Under the pieces are notes generated by a model. That model was not told the origin of the DNA and made no database searches. It was given only the letters and a program-made list of their open reading frames with translations. Source: Oscillospiraceae bacterium (lineage in GTDB: Bacteria > Bacillota > Clostridia > Oscillospirales > Ruminococcaceae). Taken from it: a stretch of DNA of 36,183 nucleotides. The stretch spans positions 1 to 36,183 of the forward strand of contig JAFRTG010000024.1 of assembly GCA_017427265.1 (NCBI GenBank), read 5' to 3'. Of this stretch, positions 6,208 to 14,402 are shown one piece after another. The translations under genes were made by a program, and so were the position numbers. The stretch's first letter is position 1. The number at the start of each line of letters is the position of its first letter.

Positions 6208-7564
6208 CGAATTGATGGAAAAAATGATGTGTGAGGTCGCTGAGGAACGGATTGACCATCAGGATCACGTTTTCTCCGACGATTTTGAATTCGAGCTGCA
6301 GCGGAAGCTCCGTGCAAAAACACGCACCTCGCAGACCCGGCAGGCGCAGCGCAACCGCATTATCGTCAACAGCGGTTCGGATGCCGAAACAGTGCCGGCC
6401 TGTCAAACAAGGAAAAATGCGTATAAACCCTTCCCGAAGGCGTATGCAATCGGCGGCATGGCTGCATGCCTGCTGCTGGGCGCGGTTCTCTTCCGGGGCT
6501 GGCAAGGCCTCCGGGAGCAGATCGTTCTGAGTGAGCAGAGCACGCCGGAGCAGATTACCGAATCCGGACAGGCTGTGCCTGAACAGAGTTCTGCTCAGGT
6601 TCAGGAGCCGGCCGAATCTCAGGCGGAGAACAGCTTTGCAGCGCCGACTGCAGAGCAGCAGCCTTCGCAGGCAGACGTTCCGCAGGAGGCGATTCTCCCC
6701 GCGCTGCCGGATCAGGCTGAAAATATTTCCACAGAACCCGCCGTGCCGGAAAAAATTGTGACTGTTGTGACAGTTCTGAAAACTGTGACGGTCGCACCGG
6801 TGACGACGCTTTCCGAAGTGACTACCACAACGGCTGCGCCGGTGACGCATGAGCCGGGCGATGCGGAACAGAACGCTGAAATCCCGGAGAAGGTCTATTC
6901 CAAATGTGAGAAAAACGGACTTCCTGCCGATAAAGTGGATGAGATGTTCGCAGAGAAAACGAAGAAAAATCCGACGAAGGATTATGATTATGTTTTCTAC
7001 TGCGAGTGCGAAAAAACAGACAGCGCGTTTACTGCGGACATTCTGACGGATGTTGATACATCGAAGGTTTCATTTTTCGATGCAGTTCCGCTGAATCGCA
7101 GGACGCTTGACGTTTCTCCCGCGATGACGGATGAGGCAGACACAGAGCCGGGCTGGACACGGTATCGCAATACAGTGTCCGGAAACGGAAAGTACAGCAG
7201 GTTCGTATACCGCCTGGTGTGTGAGGAGCCTGTCGATCCGGAGAAGCCGGAACAGTGTATCGTTCAGGGTACGGTATTGAGTTTTACCGTAAACGGCGAG
7301 CCTGCTCCGAAGCCTGAGGACTATATCCATCCCTTCTATCACAGGATGATCGCGCTGGGCGATGTCAACGGCGACAATCAGGTTGACGTTACGGATGCGA
7401 ACCTTATTATTCAGTACAGCGGCGGTTCGTCGGTCTCTGCCATCAGCGACCGCGGAAAGCTGGCTGCAGATGTCAATCTGGACGGAATTGTTGATTTGGA
7501 TGATGCTGTTCAGATTCTTACCTACATTGCCAACTGTGTTCCCCACGTGTGGGGTAACTGTTGA
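6188..7564 (+). CDS. Putative transmembrane anti-sigma factor with extracellular dockerin
   Basis: A 458-aa protein read from GTG 6188, which has GGAGGTG 6 nt upstream; the gene overlaps the sigma gene by 20 nt, suggesting translational coupling. Residues 1-84 are cytoplasmic, charged and partly helical (no zinc HxxxCxxC anti-sigma motif). Residues about 85-103 are a single membrane helix (AIGGMAACLLLGAVLF). Residues about 112-230 form a long Gln/Glu/Pro/Ala then Thr/Val-rich linker. Residues about 235-385 are an unrecognised extracellular domain. Residues 391-458 are a canonical type-I dockerin with two full calcium loops (DVNGDNQVDVTD and DVNLDGIVDLDD). Layout and operon position imply an anti-sigma factor that senses, or is anchored by, a cohesin partner outside the cell. 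The anti-sigma role is inference; the membrane topology and dockerin are seen directly. Confidence 0.8.
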   Translation: MDPYQFDELMEKMMCEVAEERIDHQDHVFSDDFEFELQRKLRAKTRTSQTRQAQRNRIIVNSGSDAETVPACQTRKNAYKPFPKAYAIGGMAACLLLGAVLFRGWQGLREQIVLSEQSTPEQITESGQAVPEQSSAQVQEPAESQAENSFAAPTAEQQPSQADVPQEAILPALPDQAENISTEPAVPEKIVTVVTVLKTVTVAPVTTLSEVTTTTAAPVTHEPGDAEQNAEIPEKVYSKCEKNGLPADKVDEMFAEKTKKNPTKDYDYVFYCECEKTDSAFTADILTDVDTSKVSFFDAVPLNRRTLDVSPAMTDEADTEPGWTRYRNTVSGNGKYSRFVYRLVCEEPVDPEKPEQCIVQGTVLSFTVNGEPAPKPEDYIHPFYHRMIALGDVNGDNQVDVTDANLIIQYSGGSSVSAISDRGKLAADVNLDGIVDLDDAVQILTYIANCVPHVWGNC

Positions 7565-7604
7565 TGAATTTTTTACATGACGGATGATTTGATCTTTTTT
7601 GCTC

Positions 7605-7643
7605 GCCTGCTTCGGGTTTCCGGGGCAGGCACTTTTATTTTTT
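7605..7643 (+). terminator. Terminator of the sigma/dockerin operon
   Basis: GCCTGC (7605-7610) pairs with GCAGGC (7625-7630), with an inner CGG-GTTT-CCG stem, followed by ACTTTTATTTTTTG. It lies 40 nt after the operon stop. Confidence 0.65.
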
Positions 7644-7845
7644 GCGGGAAATAATGCCGCTCTGTTTAGTTTGTATTATATTGCCATTTTGGTATTTTTC
7701 ATGAAGCGGAATTGTAAAACAATCGTGCACATAAAAACAATTTATGCGGAATCCGGGCTTTTATCTGAATCCGGTATACATATTATATCAGCCGGTGTTC
7801 CCGCCGCGTTTTTCGCGGTATACGCGGAAATCTGCCGAAAAATAC
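7644..7845. other. AT-rich intergenic stretch without a gene
   Basis: Part of the ~400-bp gap between the dockerin anti-sigma gene and flotillin. Short open frames here have no SD and no protein-like composition. A small CCGCG-TTTTT-CGCGG hairpin lies near 7804-7818. Nothing else is seen apart from the flotillin promoter that follows. Confidence 0.5.
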
Positions 7846-7874
7846 TTGACAAGCGGCTGAAAATATGCTATAAT
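7846..7874 (+). promoter_or_regulatory. Consensus σA promoter of the flotillin gene
   Basis: TTGACA (7846-7851), 17-bp spacer, TATAAT (7869-7874), both perfect. It lies 89 nt before the flotillin start. Confidence 0.9.
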
Positions 7875-7963
7875 ATTTTCCAACGGGTGCAAAGGCGGTG
7901 CAGCGTGCTTTGTGTCCGGATTTTTGTACCATGTTGCAAACGAAATGAAAGGAAGTGTTTGCT

Positions 7964-9520
7964 ATGCTGTCTACCCTGATTGCTGCGTTCCAGTTTGAAC
8001 TCCCGTTCAACCCGATTACCGCTGCCGCGATCGTCATTGCAGTGATTCTGCTGATTATCGTACTGGCCTCCGGTTACCTCAAGGCGCCGCCGGATACTGC
8101 TTATATTATCTCCGGTCTGCGCAAAAAGATCATCATCGGTAAAGCGAGCATCCGCATCCCCTTCTTTGAGCGTGTCGATAAACTGAAGCTCCAGCTCATC
8201 GCTGTCGATGTCAAGACTTCCAGTGCGGTTCCGACCGCAGACTACATCAACATCAATGTTGATGCAAACGTCAATGTCAAGGTTTCCAGCGACCCGGTCC
8301 TCATTAAGCTCGGCGCTGAGAACTTCCTGAATAAGGATACTGCCTATATTGCAAAGGTCGCCAGAGAGGTTCTGGAAGGTAATATGCGTGAGATCGTCGG
8401 CCAGATGACGCTGGTCGCTATGGTCAATGACCGTAAGGCGTTTGCGGAAAAGGTGCAGGAGAATGCTGCGCCCGACCTCAACCGCATGGGTCTGGAAATC
8501 GTTTCGTTCAATGTTCAGAACTTCACCGATGACCAGAACCTGATCGAAAACCTCGGTATCGACAATGTGACCACGATTCAGAAGAAGGCTGCGATTGCAA
8601 GAGCAGAATCCGAGAAGGAAATCGAAATCGCAAAGGCTGCTGCCCAGAAGGAAGCCAATGACGCAAGAGTTCAGGCGCAGACCGAAATCGCAAAGAAGAA
8701 CAATGAGCTGGCGATCCGTCAGGCGGAACTGAAAAAGGATGCCGATACCCAGCTCGCTATCGCGGATGCTGCGTATGAAATCCAGAAGGAAGAGCAGCGC
8801 CGTACAATCGAAGTCACCAGAGCAAATGCAAATATCGCTGCATCTGAGAAGGACGTTGAACTGAAGGCCAAGGAAGCTGAGGTCAAGGAAAAGGCCCTCG
8901 ATGCAGACGTCAAGAAGATGGCTGAGGCTGCACGCTATAAGGCACAGCAGGAAGCCGATGCAAAGCTCTATCAGCTGAAGAAGGAAGCCGAAGCAGACCG
9001 CTTCCAGCGTGAGCAGGAGGCCGAAGCACAGAAGGCTGAGGCTGAGGCCGCAAAGTATGCGAAGATGCAGGAGGCCGAAGGTATTGCCGCTGTCGGTCAG
9101 GCAGAGGCTGACGCAATCCGCGCAAAGGGTCTTGCAGAGGCGGAAGGTATCAACGCAAAGGCTGAGGCTATGAAGAAGTACGGCGAGGCTGCTGTCCTCG
9201 AAATGTACTTCAAGGCACTGCCGGACGTCGTCAAAAATGCTGCGATCCCGCTTGCCAATGTGGATAAGATCACCATGTACGGTGACGGCAATTCCAGCAA
9301 GCTGGTGGGTGACATCATCAGCTCGACCACCAAGATCACCGACGGGCTGACCGAGGCAACCGGCATTGACCTGCGTGCGCTGCTGGCAGGATTCCTCGGC
9401 GGCAAGCTCGCAGACCCGAAGAACAAGGCTGCGCTCCCCGATGAGCTGCCCTCTGAGAGTGAGGCGTTTGCGGACTATCATCCGGAAAATGATCCCAACA
9501 ACCGCCTTGCGGATATGTAA
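7964..9520 (+). CDS. floT: Flotillin (SPFH-domain membrane scaffold protein)
   Basis: A 518-aa protein. It has an N-terminal membrane segment (about 18-37, ITAAAIVIAVILLIIVLASG). The SPFH/band-7 domain spans about 40-210 (PPDTAYIISGLRKK, IRIPFFERVDKLKLQLI, VQNFTDDQNLIENLGI). A long Ala/Glu/Lys-rich coiled coil follows (about 215-400, many EAE/KAE repeats). The C-terminal part is flotillin-like (MYFKALPDVVKNAAIPLANVDKITMYG). Flotillins organise functional membrane microdomains. The coiled coil and length fit the FloT/YuaG type rather than the shorter FloA. ATG at 7964 has AAAGGAAG 8 nt upstream. The next gene follows after only 3 nt. Confidence 0.93.
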   Translation: MLSTLIAAFQFELPFNPITAAAIVIAVILLIIVLASGYLKAPPDTAYIISGLRKKIIIGKASIRIPFFERVDKLKLQLIAVDVKTSSAVPTADYININVDANVNVKVSSDPVLIKLGAENFLNKDTAYIAKVAREVLEGNMREIVGQMTLVAMVNDRKAFAEKVQENAAPDLNRMGLEIVSFNVQNFTDDQNLIENLGIDNVTTIQKKAAIARAESEKEIEIAKAAAQKEANDARVQAQTEIAKKNNELAIRQAELKKDADTQLAIADAAYEIQKEEQRRTIEVTRANANIAASEKDVELKAKEAEVKEKALDADVKKMAEAARYKAQQEADAKLYQLKKEAEADRFQREQEAEAQKAEAEAAKYAKMQEAEGIAAVGQAEADAIRAKGLAEAEGINAKAEAMKKYGEAAVLEMYFKALPDVVKNAAIPLANVDKITMYGDGNSSKLVGDIISSTTKITDGLTEATGIDLRALLAGFLGGKLADPKNKAALPDELPSESEAFADYHPENDPNNRLADM

Positions 9521-9523
9521 CGC

Positions 9524-10093
9524 ATGGAAAAAGTATTCTGGAACGGCGGGGCCCTGCTTGCACCGGTCCCGCCGGTTCTTGTCACCTGCGGCACGATGGA
9601 GCAGGCAAATGTCCTGACCGTCGCCTGGACGGGCATCTGCTGCACGCACCCTCCGATGACCTACATCTCCGTGCGGCCGTCGCGCTATTCCTATGATATC
9701 ATTAAGGAGCGCGGCGAGTTTGCAATCAATCTGACAACCACTGCAATGGTGAAAACAGTTGATTTCTGCGGTGTGCGCTCCGGCAGAAATGTGGATAAGA
9801 TCAAGGCCTGCGGGCTGCATCTGCTGGAGGCGGAGCACGGCAGCGTGCCGATCCTTGCAGAAGCGCCTGTCAGCCTGACCTGCAAAGTAACACAGATCAT
9901 TCCGCTCGGCTCGCATGACATGTTTCTTGCGGAGATCACCGGAACGGCAGTCGATTCGCGCTATGTAGACAGCAAGGGCAAGCTGAATCTGCAGCAAAGC
10001 GGACTGCTGGCCTATGCGCACGGCGAATATTTTGCACTCGGCAGAAAATGCGGCGCATTCGGTTATTCCGTTAAGAAAAAGAAAAAAAGATGA
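9524..10093 (+). CDS. Flavin-reductase-like FMN-binding split-barrel protein
   Basis: A 189-aa protein of the flavin reductase-like (DIM6/NTAB) family. Typical segments are PVPPVLVTCGTMEQANVLTV near the N-terminus, THPPMTYISVRPSRYSYDII, GEFAINLTT, and CGVRSGRNVDKIKACGL. These place it with FMN-binding split-barrel proteins that reduce flavin or carry FMN for partner redox enzymes. The substrate is unknown. It begins 3 nt after flotillin with no clear SD of its own, so it probably depends on upstream translation. It ends in a run of lysines (KKKKKR) just ahead of a terminator. Confidence 0.85.
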   Translation: MEKVFWNGGALLAPVPPVLVTCGTMEQANVLTVAWTGICCTHPPMTYISVRPSRYSYDIIKERGEFAINLTTTAMVKTVDFCGVRSGRNVDKIKACGLHLLEAEHGSVPILAEAPVSLTCKVTQIIPLGSHDMFLAEITGTAVDSRYVDSKGKLNLQQSGLLAYAHGEYFALGRKCGAFGYSVKKKKKR

Positions 10094-10100
10094 TGCAGAA

Positions 10101-10147
10101 CAGGGCTGCCAGAGATTCCTTCGGGAGTCTCCGGCGCCCTGCTTTGT
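10101..10147 (+). terminator. Terminator-like hairpin after the flavin-reductase-like gene
   Basis: CAGGGC...GCCCTG closes a long imperfect stem with a TTCG tetraloop (10101-10141), followed by a modest CTTTGTC tract. Confidence 0.6.
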
Positions 10148-10227
10148 CATGTCTCACAAAAAACTCAGGCGGATTCCGGCTCCGATAAGGAACATGTGAG
10201 AAACGTGTCGGAATACTGCGAAAGCAC

Positions 10228-10256
10228 TTGCTTTTTTTACGGTTTTATATTACAAT
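10228..10256 (+). promoter_or_regulatory. Promoter of the phosphodiester-glycosidase operon
   Basis: TTGCTT (10228-10233), 17-bp spacer, TACAAT (10251-10256), about 56 nt before the ATG of the NAGPA-domain gene. Confidence 0.65.
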
Positions 10257-10312
10257 ATAGAGTGGACGATACCAGATTTTTCCAATCGGGAGATAAGGAA
10301 CGGGAATTCAAC

Positions 10313-11341
10313 ATGGCAAAAAGAAGACGCAGAAAAAACAGATATGCCACGCTCGGCATCCGGACACTGATTTTGGTGCTCGTGACGCTGATGCTGTTTC
10401 ACTCCGGCTGCAAAAAGCTCGGCAAAATCGCTTCGGATCCGGCGTATCCGATTGCAAGCCGGCAGTATACGGAACAGGAGGAGGCGCACGGCAGAATCCG
10501 CGCGCTTCGCAGTATTCTTTCCGGCAAGGCGGAGGAGACGGAGGAGAACAACGGAAACCTCCTGATGCGCACTGCATCGGCTGCACCGGAATATGAAACC
10601 GTCGAGCTCAAGGCACCGCTGAACGAATCTGAAACAAAACAGGAACAGCCCGAAACAGAGCTGATTGATATTAACCGCGGCGTGTTCCGCGGCAAGCTGC
10701 TGCGCATCAAGGATGCTTCCCGTGTTTATATCGGCGTTTCCGGCCCGCTCGGAGAGGAACATGCCGGCAAGCAGCTCGGCGATATTGTCCGCAGCTACGG
10801 CGCGCTTGCAGGCGTCAACGCGAGCGGCTTCTATGATCCGGACGGCATGGGCAACGGCGGTACGCCGCTCGGCCTTGTGATCTCGCAGGGCAAAATGGCG
10901 TTCGGCTATGACTGGATGAATTATGAGGTCATCGGTTTTGACAAGAAAAACAAGCTGCACTGCGGCTATATGACCGGCAGACAGGCAATGGATATGGGCA
11001 TCCGCGATGCTGCCTGCTTCGGGCCGGTTCTGATTTCCGAAGGCAAGCGGATGAATACCGCCGACCGCTGGAGCGGTCACAATCCGCGCACGGTCATCGG
11101 CCAGACCGATGACGGCACGGTTCTGATTCTGCTGATCGAAGGCCGCCAGATCAGCAGCATCGGTGCGACCTTTGACGATGTCAAAGATCTGATGGAGGAA
11201 TACGGCGCGGTCAATGCCGGCAATATGGACGGCGGCGCATCCTCTGTCATGTATTACAACGGTGAGCAGATTACGCTCAGCTCGTCTCTGAACGGTACAA
11301 GAGACATTCCGAGCTGCTGGCTCGTCGCACCGGAATCGTAA
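10313..11341 (+). CDS. Membrane-anchored phosphodiester glycosidase (NAGPA domain) protein
   Basis: A 342-aa protein. It has a very basic N-terminus (MAKRRRRKNR), a membrane anchor at about 14-30, a charged linker, then a C-terminal NAGPA/phosphodiester-glycosidase domain (about 130-340). Typical motifs are LAGVNASGFYDPDG, GGTPLGLVIS, GHNPRTVIGQTDDG and AGNMDGGASSVMYYNG. The human relative uncovers mannose-6-phosphate. Bacterial members are linked to exopolysaccharide or wall-glycan processing, so an extracytoplasmic phosphodiester cleavage role is inferred. ATG 10313 is chosen because AAGGAACGGG lies ahead; upstream in-frame codons lack an SD and would include the promoter. The next gene, a repeat-tailed membrane protein, starts 14 nt downstream, so they form an operon. 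Confidence 0.85.
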   Translation: MAKRRRRKNRYATLGIRTLILVLVTLMLFHSGCKKLGKIASDPAYPIASRQYTEQEEAHGRIRALRSILSGKAEETEENNGNLLMRTASAAPEYETVELKAPLNESETKQEQPETELIDINRGVFRGKLLRIKDASRVYIGVSGPLGEEHAGKQLGDIVRSYGALAGVNASGFYDPDGMGNGGTPLGLVISQGKMAFGYDWMNYEVIGFDKKNKLHCGYMTGRQAMDMGIRDAACFGPVLISEGKRMNTADRWSGHNPRTVIGQTDDGTVLILLIEGRQISSIGATFDDVKDLMEEYGAVNAGNMDGGASSVMYYNGEQITLSSSLNGTRDIPSCWLVAPES

Positions 11342-11355
11342 GAAAGGGAGGGGAT

Positions 11356-12960
11356 ATGCCAATGGAGCAGCAAAAACGCAGTCCGCAGTCCCGCCCGCCG
11401 CGGCCGAAGCGTCCTGCCGGTACACAGCAGAGACCGTCGCGTCCCGCTGATGCACAGCACAGAGCACCGCGTCCTGCCGGCGCACAGCACAAAGCACCGC
11501 GTCCTGCCGGCGCGCAGCACAGAGCACCGCGTCCTGCTGACGCGCAGCACAGAGCACCGCGTCCCGCCGGTACACAGCACAGGGCTCAGCATTCCGCCGA
11601 AGCGCAGCAGAGCGTCCGGCGTCCGGCTGATGCGCAGCAGCGGGCAAAGCGTCCTGTTGACGGACATCAGCGCCCGCCGCAGCAGCGAACCCGCCGCCCG
11701 CAGCATCCGGTACAGCATCCGGCACAGCGCCGTCCGCAGCAGAACCGTCCGTATCCGCAGCGTCCTACAGGCTACGGCTCAAGAAGCGCTGCCGCACGCC
11801 CCCGCAGCCGTTCACAGGCACGGAGGCGCTCGCGTTCGCAGAGCAGTTCCATGTTTATTGTGTTCGTGATTCTGTACATCGTTATCGGTTCGATTGTCAT
11901 CCGTCAGGCCGGGAAGAAGGCAAAGGCCTATCTCAGCGAGTACGAGGCTTCCCGCCCGCAGTACAAGATCGAGGAATATGTCGCCGGGCTGAATGACACA
12001 TTCTACCGCGATATGATCGAACAGGCAACGAATAATCTTGAGGTATCCAAATACGAATCCAAAAAGAAGCTGCAGGAGACAATGAAGCCGGACAGCAGCG
12101 TTCTGCAGAACAATGCAAAGTATTCCTATAAAAAAGCGGAGAATTTTCAGGAATCGCAGCCGCTTTATCACATTCTCCGGAACGACAGGGTGGTTGCCGA
12201 TGTGCAGCTGGAACGCTCCGGCTGGACGGCCAAATACGAATTCCCGGAGTGGCGTCTCGGGGAGCCGCAGCCGGCACTGAAGGTACAGGCAGAGCCGGCC
12301 TATTCCGTCTCGGTCACGATGCCGAAGGGCTCTGTACTGAAGGTCAACGGTCACACGGTCGATGAGGATGAATTCCGGGAGACAGACTCCGAGCTGCAGC
12401 TTTCGCAGGTCGAGCAGTACTATATGAAGCAGCCCTTTTCTGTCAGATGCCATATCACAGGGCTGTTTGCACCGCCGGAGATCGAGGTCATCTCCGATGA
12501 GGGCAGAGCGCTCACGCCCGAACAGGAGCCGGACAGCGATGCGGCAGAGCAGGTCTATGTGTTCGTGCAGGGCGATACCGCGGAGCAGGAACCGGAATTC
12601 GTGCAGCGCGTCGAGGAGCTGACAAAGGCGTATTTCAATTATGTCATCAACACAAACTGCGACCGCTATACAAATATTGCAGTGCTGAACAATTATCTTC
12701 TGCCGGGCTCAGACGCTGCTGTTCTGATGCAGAGCATCATTGACGATGTGTACTGGAACAACACGCCGACAACCCGCGAGGACAAGGTCTTTGAGGTGCA
12801 GCATATCAAAAAGTATTCGGACAAGGTTCGTACCTGCGAGGTGAAGTTTGATACCGCCGTCACAAAGCAGGTGCGGAACGAGTATATCGGCACTGTGAAA
12901 TGGACCATGGTGAACACCGGCTACGGCTGGTATGCAAGCAGCATCAGCCTGCTGCCGTGA
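11356..12960 (+). CDS. Single-pass membrane protein with basic repeat tail and NTF2-like end
   Basis: A 534-aa protein. Residues 1-165 are a Pro/Arg/Gln/His-rich cytoplasmic tail with about eight decapeptide repeats (pattern RPAxAQHRAP, residues 19-98) and then RS-rich basic sequence. One membrane helix follows at about 167-184 (MFIVFVILYIVIGSIVI). The extracytoplasmic part (about 185-534) includes a β-rich segment (VTMPKGSVLKVNGHTVDEDEF) like TcaA-type repeats. Its C-terminal domain (about 415-534) has the look of NTF2/MecA-N-like folds. No catalytic site is seen. The SD AGGGAGGGG allows ATG 11356 or ATG 11362; the first is used. The operon context with the NAGPA protein suggests envelope assembly. 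The tail may bind nucleic acid or acidic polymers, but that is speculation. Confidence 0.75.
   Translation: MPMEQQKRSPQSRPPRPKRPAGTQQRPSRPADAQHRAPRPAGAQHKAPRPAGAQHRAPRPADAQHRAPRPAGTQHRAQHSAEAQQSVRRPADAQQRAKRPVDGHQRPPQQRTRRPQHPVQHPAQRRPQQNRPYPQRPTGYGSRSAAARPRSRSQARRRSRSQSSSMFIVFVILYIVIGSIVIRQAGKKAKAYLSEYEASRPQYKIEEYVAGLNDTFYRDMIEQATNNLEVSKYESKKKLQETMKPDSSVLQNNAKYSYKKAENFQESQPLYHILRNDRVVADVQLERSGWTAKYEFPEWRLGEPQPALKVQAEPAYSVSVTMPKGSVLKVNGHTVDEDEFRETDSELQLSQVEQYYMKQPFSVRCHITGLFAPPEIEVISDEGRALTPEQEPDSDAAEQVYVFVQGDTAEQEPEFVQRVEELTKAYFNYVINTNCDRYTNIAVLNNYLLPGSDAAVLMQSIIDDVYWNNTPTTREDKVFEVQHIKKYSDKVRTCEVKFDTAVTKQVRNEYIGTVKWTMVNTGYGWYASSISLLP
11410..11649 (+). repeat. 30-bp coding tandem repeat, about eight units
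   Basis: In-frame repeats encode RPA(G/D)(A/T)QHRAP-like decapeptides. Central units (about 11440-11580) are nearly identical, for example CACAGAGCACCGCGTCC recurring; outer units are diverged. Copy number could vary between strains without breaking the frame. Confidence 0.85.
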
Positions 12961-12979
12961 GCTTTATCCTGATTTCCGT

Positions 12980-13018
12980 AAAAAAACACAGCAGACAAGG
13001 CGTCTGCTGTGTTTTTTT
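12980..13018. terminator. Bidirectional intrinsic terminator between convergent genes
   Basis: A near-perfect stem of an A-run plus ACACAGCAGAC, loop AAGGC, then GTCTGCTGTGT and a T-run. It has A/T tracts on both sides, so it ends both the plus-strand membrane-protein gene and the minus-strand VanY-like gene. Confidence 0.9.
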
Positions 13019-13034
13019 CATACGCTCAGAACCG

Positions 13035-14129
13035 TCAGGATGCGGAAGCGTCAGCGTCTTCAGGGGAACCGGCTTCGGTTTCGGAGGACACCTTGGCAGG
13101 TGCGCTGCTTTCGTCTGCATCGGCCTGACGGCCCAGCACGATGGTCACAATGAATCCGTGCCTGTTGTTGCCGGATACACTGAATTTATACCCGATCGGC
13201 ACCGGGACAACGGCCTCCGGCGACGGATCGTTCGGGTCAATGGAAACATAGTACACCTCAAACAGCTGGCCGAGCTGGTCGCTGACCGTGAGGTGCGTGC
13301 CGTCCTGCGGATAGGTTTCCAGCAGATCGGCATATTCCTCCATGCACAGGTGGTTCTTGTACATATACCATGCATGGGGCTTTCCGACATAACGGAAAAC
13401 AGAAGTCTTGTCGGAGATTTTTGTGATGCTCTCCTTATCGGCGGGGAAGCGCTGCACAAAGCCGTATTCGGCACAGTGCTTCATAATCCATTCGTAGTCG
13501 CCCTCTCCGGTGAAATCCTGAAAGATGCCGTTTGCATAAACCGAGAGGTCGAAGGAATATCCGGATTCCATCTCGCTGCAGCCGGGAATCGCAAAGCGCT
13601 GTGAACCGGTTGCGCCCGTCCGCTGCAGATCGGCTTCGTAAAGCTCCTTCTGCGTCTGCTTGGTGATATAGCCTTCCATGACCATCAGGTCAGCGTGACC
13701 GGTCGCCTCATGGAACGCAGCCGCCATTTTGTTGAGCGCGTCTACTGCATCGCTGTGCAGTGTGACAGTCATATCCTTGACATTGAGAAACTCGTTCTTA
13801 TGTTCAAACACATTCACAATGCCTGTATCCAGATCCTCAGTCGGGCAGTCATGATTGACAAGCGCAAGCGAACCGTGCTTGATCTCAGTGACCGGGATCG
13901 CTTCAAAGCCGAAGTCGATCGCCTCTGTTTCTGTCCCGGAGGACAGCTCATTTTCGGATGCACTGATCTCCGGTGCGGAATCCGGTGCGGGGGCAACAGG
14001 CTCCAGATTGCTCATGACATGGAGCAGTCCGCAGCCGGCCGCGCCGATAAGCACAACAGCAAGGACGCCGGCAATCAGACCCTTGGGCGATTTGCGCAGC
14101 TCCTTTCCGGTTGATCGGTAGTCAGCCAT
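13035..14129 (-). CDS. VanY-like (M15B) wall protein, catalytic residues apparently lost
   Basis: A 364-aa protein with an N-terminal membrane anchor (about 17-39, GLIAGVLAVVLIGAAGCGLL). The body is clearly similar to D-Ala-D-Ala carboxypeptidases of the VanY/M15B family: GCSEMESGYSFDLSVY at 183-198, DYEWIMKHCAEYGFVQRFP at 211-229, FRYVGKPHAWYM at 245-256, and CMEEYADLLE. Active members carry SxHxxGxAxD and E-P-W-H. Here the first zinc His is Met187, Asp194 remains, and the EPWH stretch reads K241-T-S-V244. Two of the three zinc ligands and the catalytic Glu are therefore missing, so it is probably a pseudoenzyme, perhaps a peptidoglycan-binding or regulatory protein. The start has a weak SD (GCAGAAG). 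Confidence 0.8.
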   Translation of the reverse strand: MADYRSTGKELRKSPKGLIAGVLAVVLIGAAGCGLLHVMSNLEPVAPAPDSAPEISASENELSSGTETEAIDFGFEAIPVTEIKHGSLALVNHDCPTEDLDTGIVNVFEHKNEFLNVKDMTVTLHSDAVDALNKMAAAFHEATGHADLMVMEGYITKQTQKELYEADLQRTGATGSQRFAIPGCSEMESGYSFDLSVYANGIFQDFTGEGDYEWIMKHCAEYGFVQRFPADKESITKISDKTSVFRYVGKPHAWYMYKNHLCMEEYADLLETYPQDGTHLTVSDQLGQLFEVYYVSIDPNDPSPEAVVPVPIGYKFSVSGNNRHGFIVTIVLGRQADADESSAPAKVSSETEAGSPEDADASAS

Positions 14130-14214
14130 AAAACTTCTGCGTCACTGCCGTTTGGCAGCCGCATACTCCTTTCTGCAGTTCAAATCACGGAAATACGTAT
14201 CTCTGTATGGCAGT

Positions 14215-14220
14215 ATTATA
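14215..14220 (-). promoter_or_regulatory. Extended -10 promoter of the VanY-like gene
   Basis: Minus-strand TGG-TATAAT (extended -10) about 86 nt upstream of the start; no good -35 was found at 17 bp. Confidence 0.55.
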
Positions 14221-14324
14221 CCATAGATCGGGGCGAAAAGGAACGCCTTCTTGGCATCTTTGTGAAATTGACACAAAAGTGATATACAATTATCAATATA
14301 ATTGCCAAATTTAACGGCAAGCTA

Positions 14325-14353
14325 TTGACTTTTGTCCCCTGCTGTGGTACACT
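14325..14353 (+). promoter_or_regulatory. Promoter of the zinc-ribbon gene
   Basis: TTGACT (14325-14330), 17-bp spacer, TACACT (14348-14353), 49 nt before the GTG start. A small TTGCC/GGCAA hairpin lies just upstream, between this and the divergent promoter. Confidence 0.7.
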
Positions 14354-14402
14354 GAAAGTATCCCGAACCCGGTGGTTCAGCAACAGGAAGGAGGTGCGTG
14401 CT

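Noticed and set aside
7868-10150. A 760-codon open frame antisense to flotillin and the flavin-reductase-like gene
   Set aside because: It mirrors the codon bias of the real genes on the opposite strand, has no SD, and shows no protein-family signal.
11410-11649. Intein or frameshift site in the repeat-tailed gene
   Set aside because: The repeats stay in frame throughout and no splice or slippery motif is visible.
10250-11725. A 491-codon frame antisense to the NAGPA and repeat-tailed genes
   Set aside because: Low-complexity Ala/Arg/Gln content derives from the 30-bp coding repeat on the other strand.
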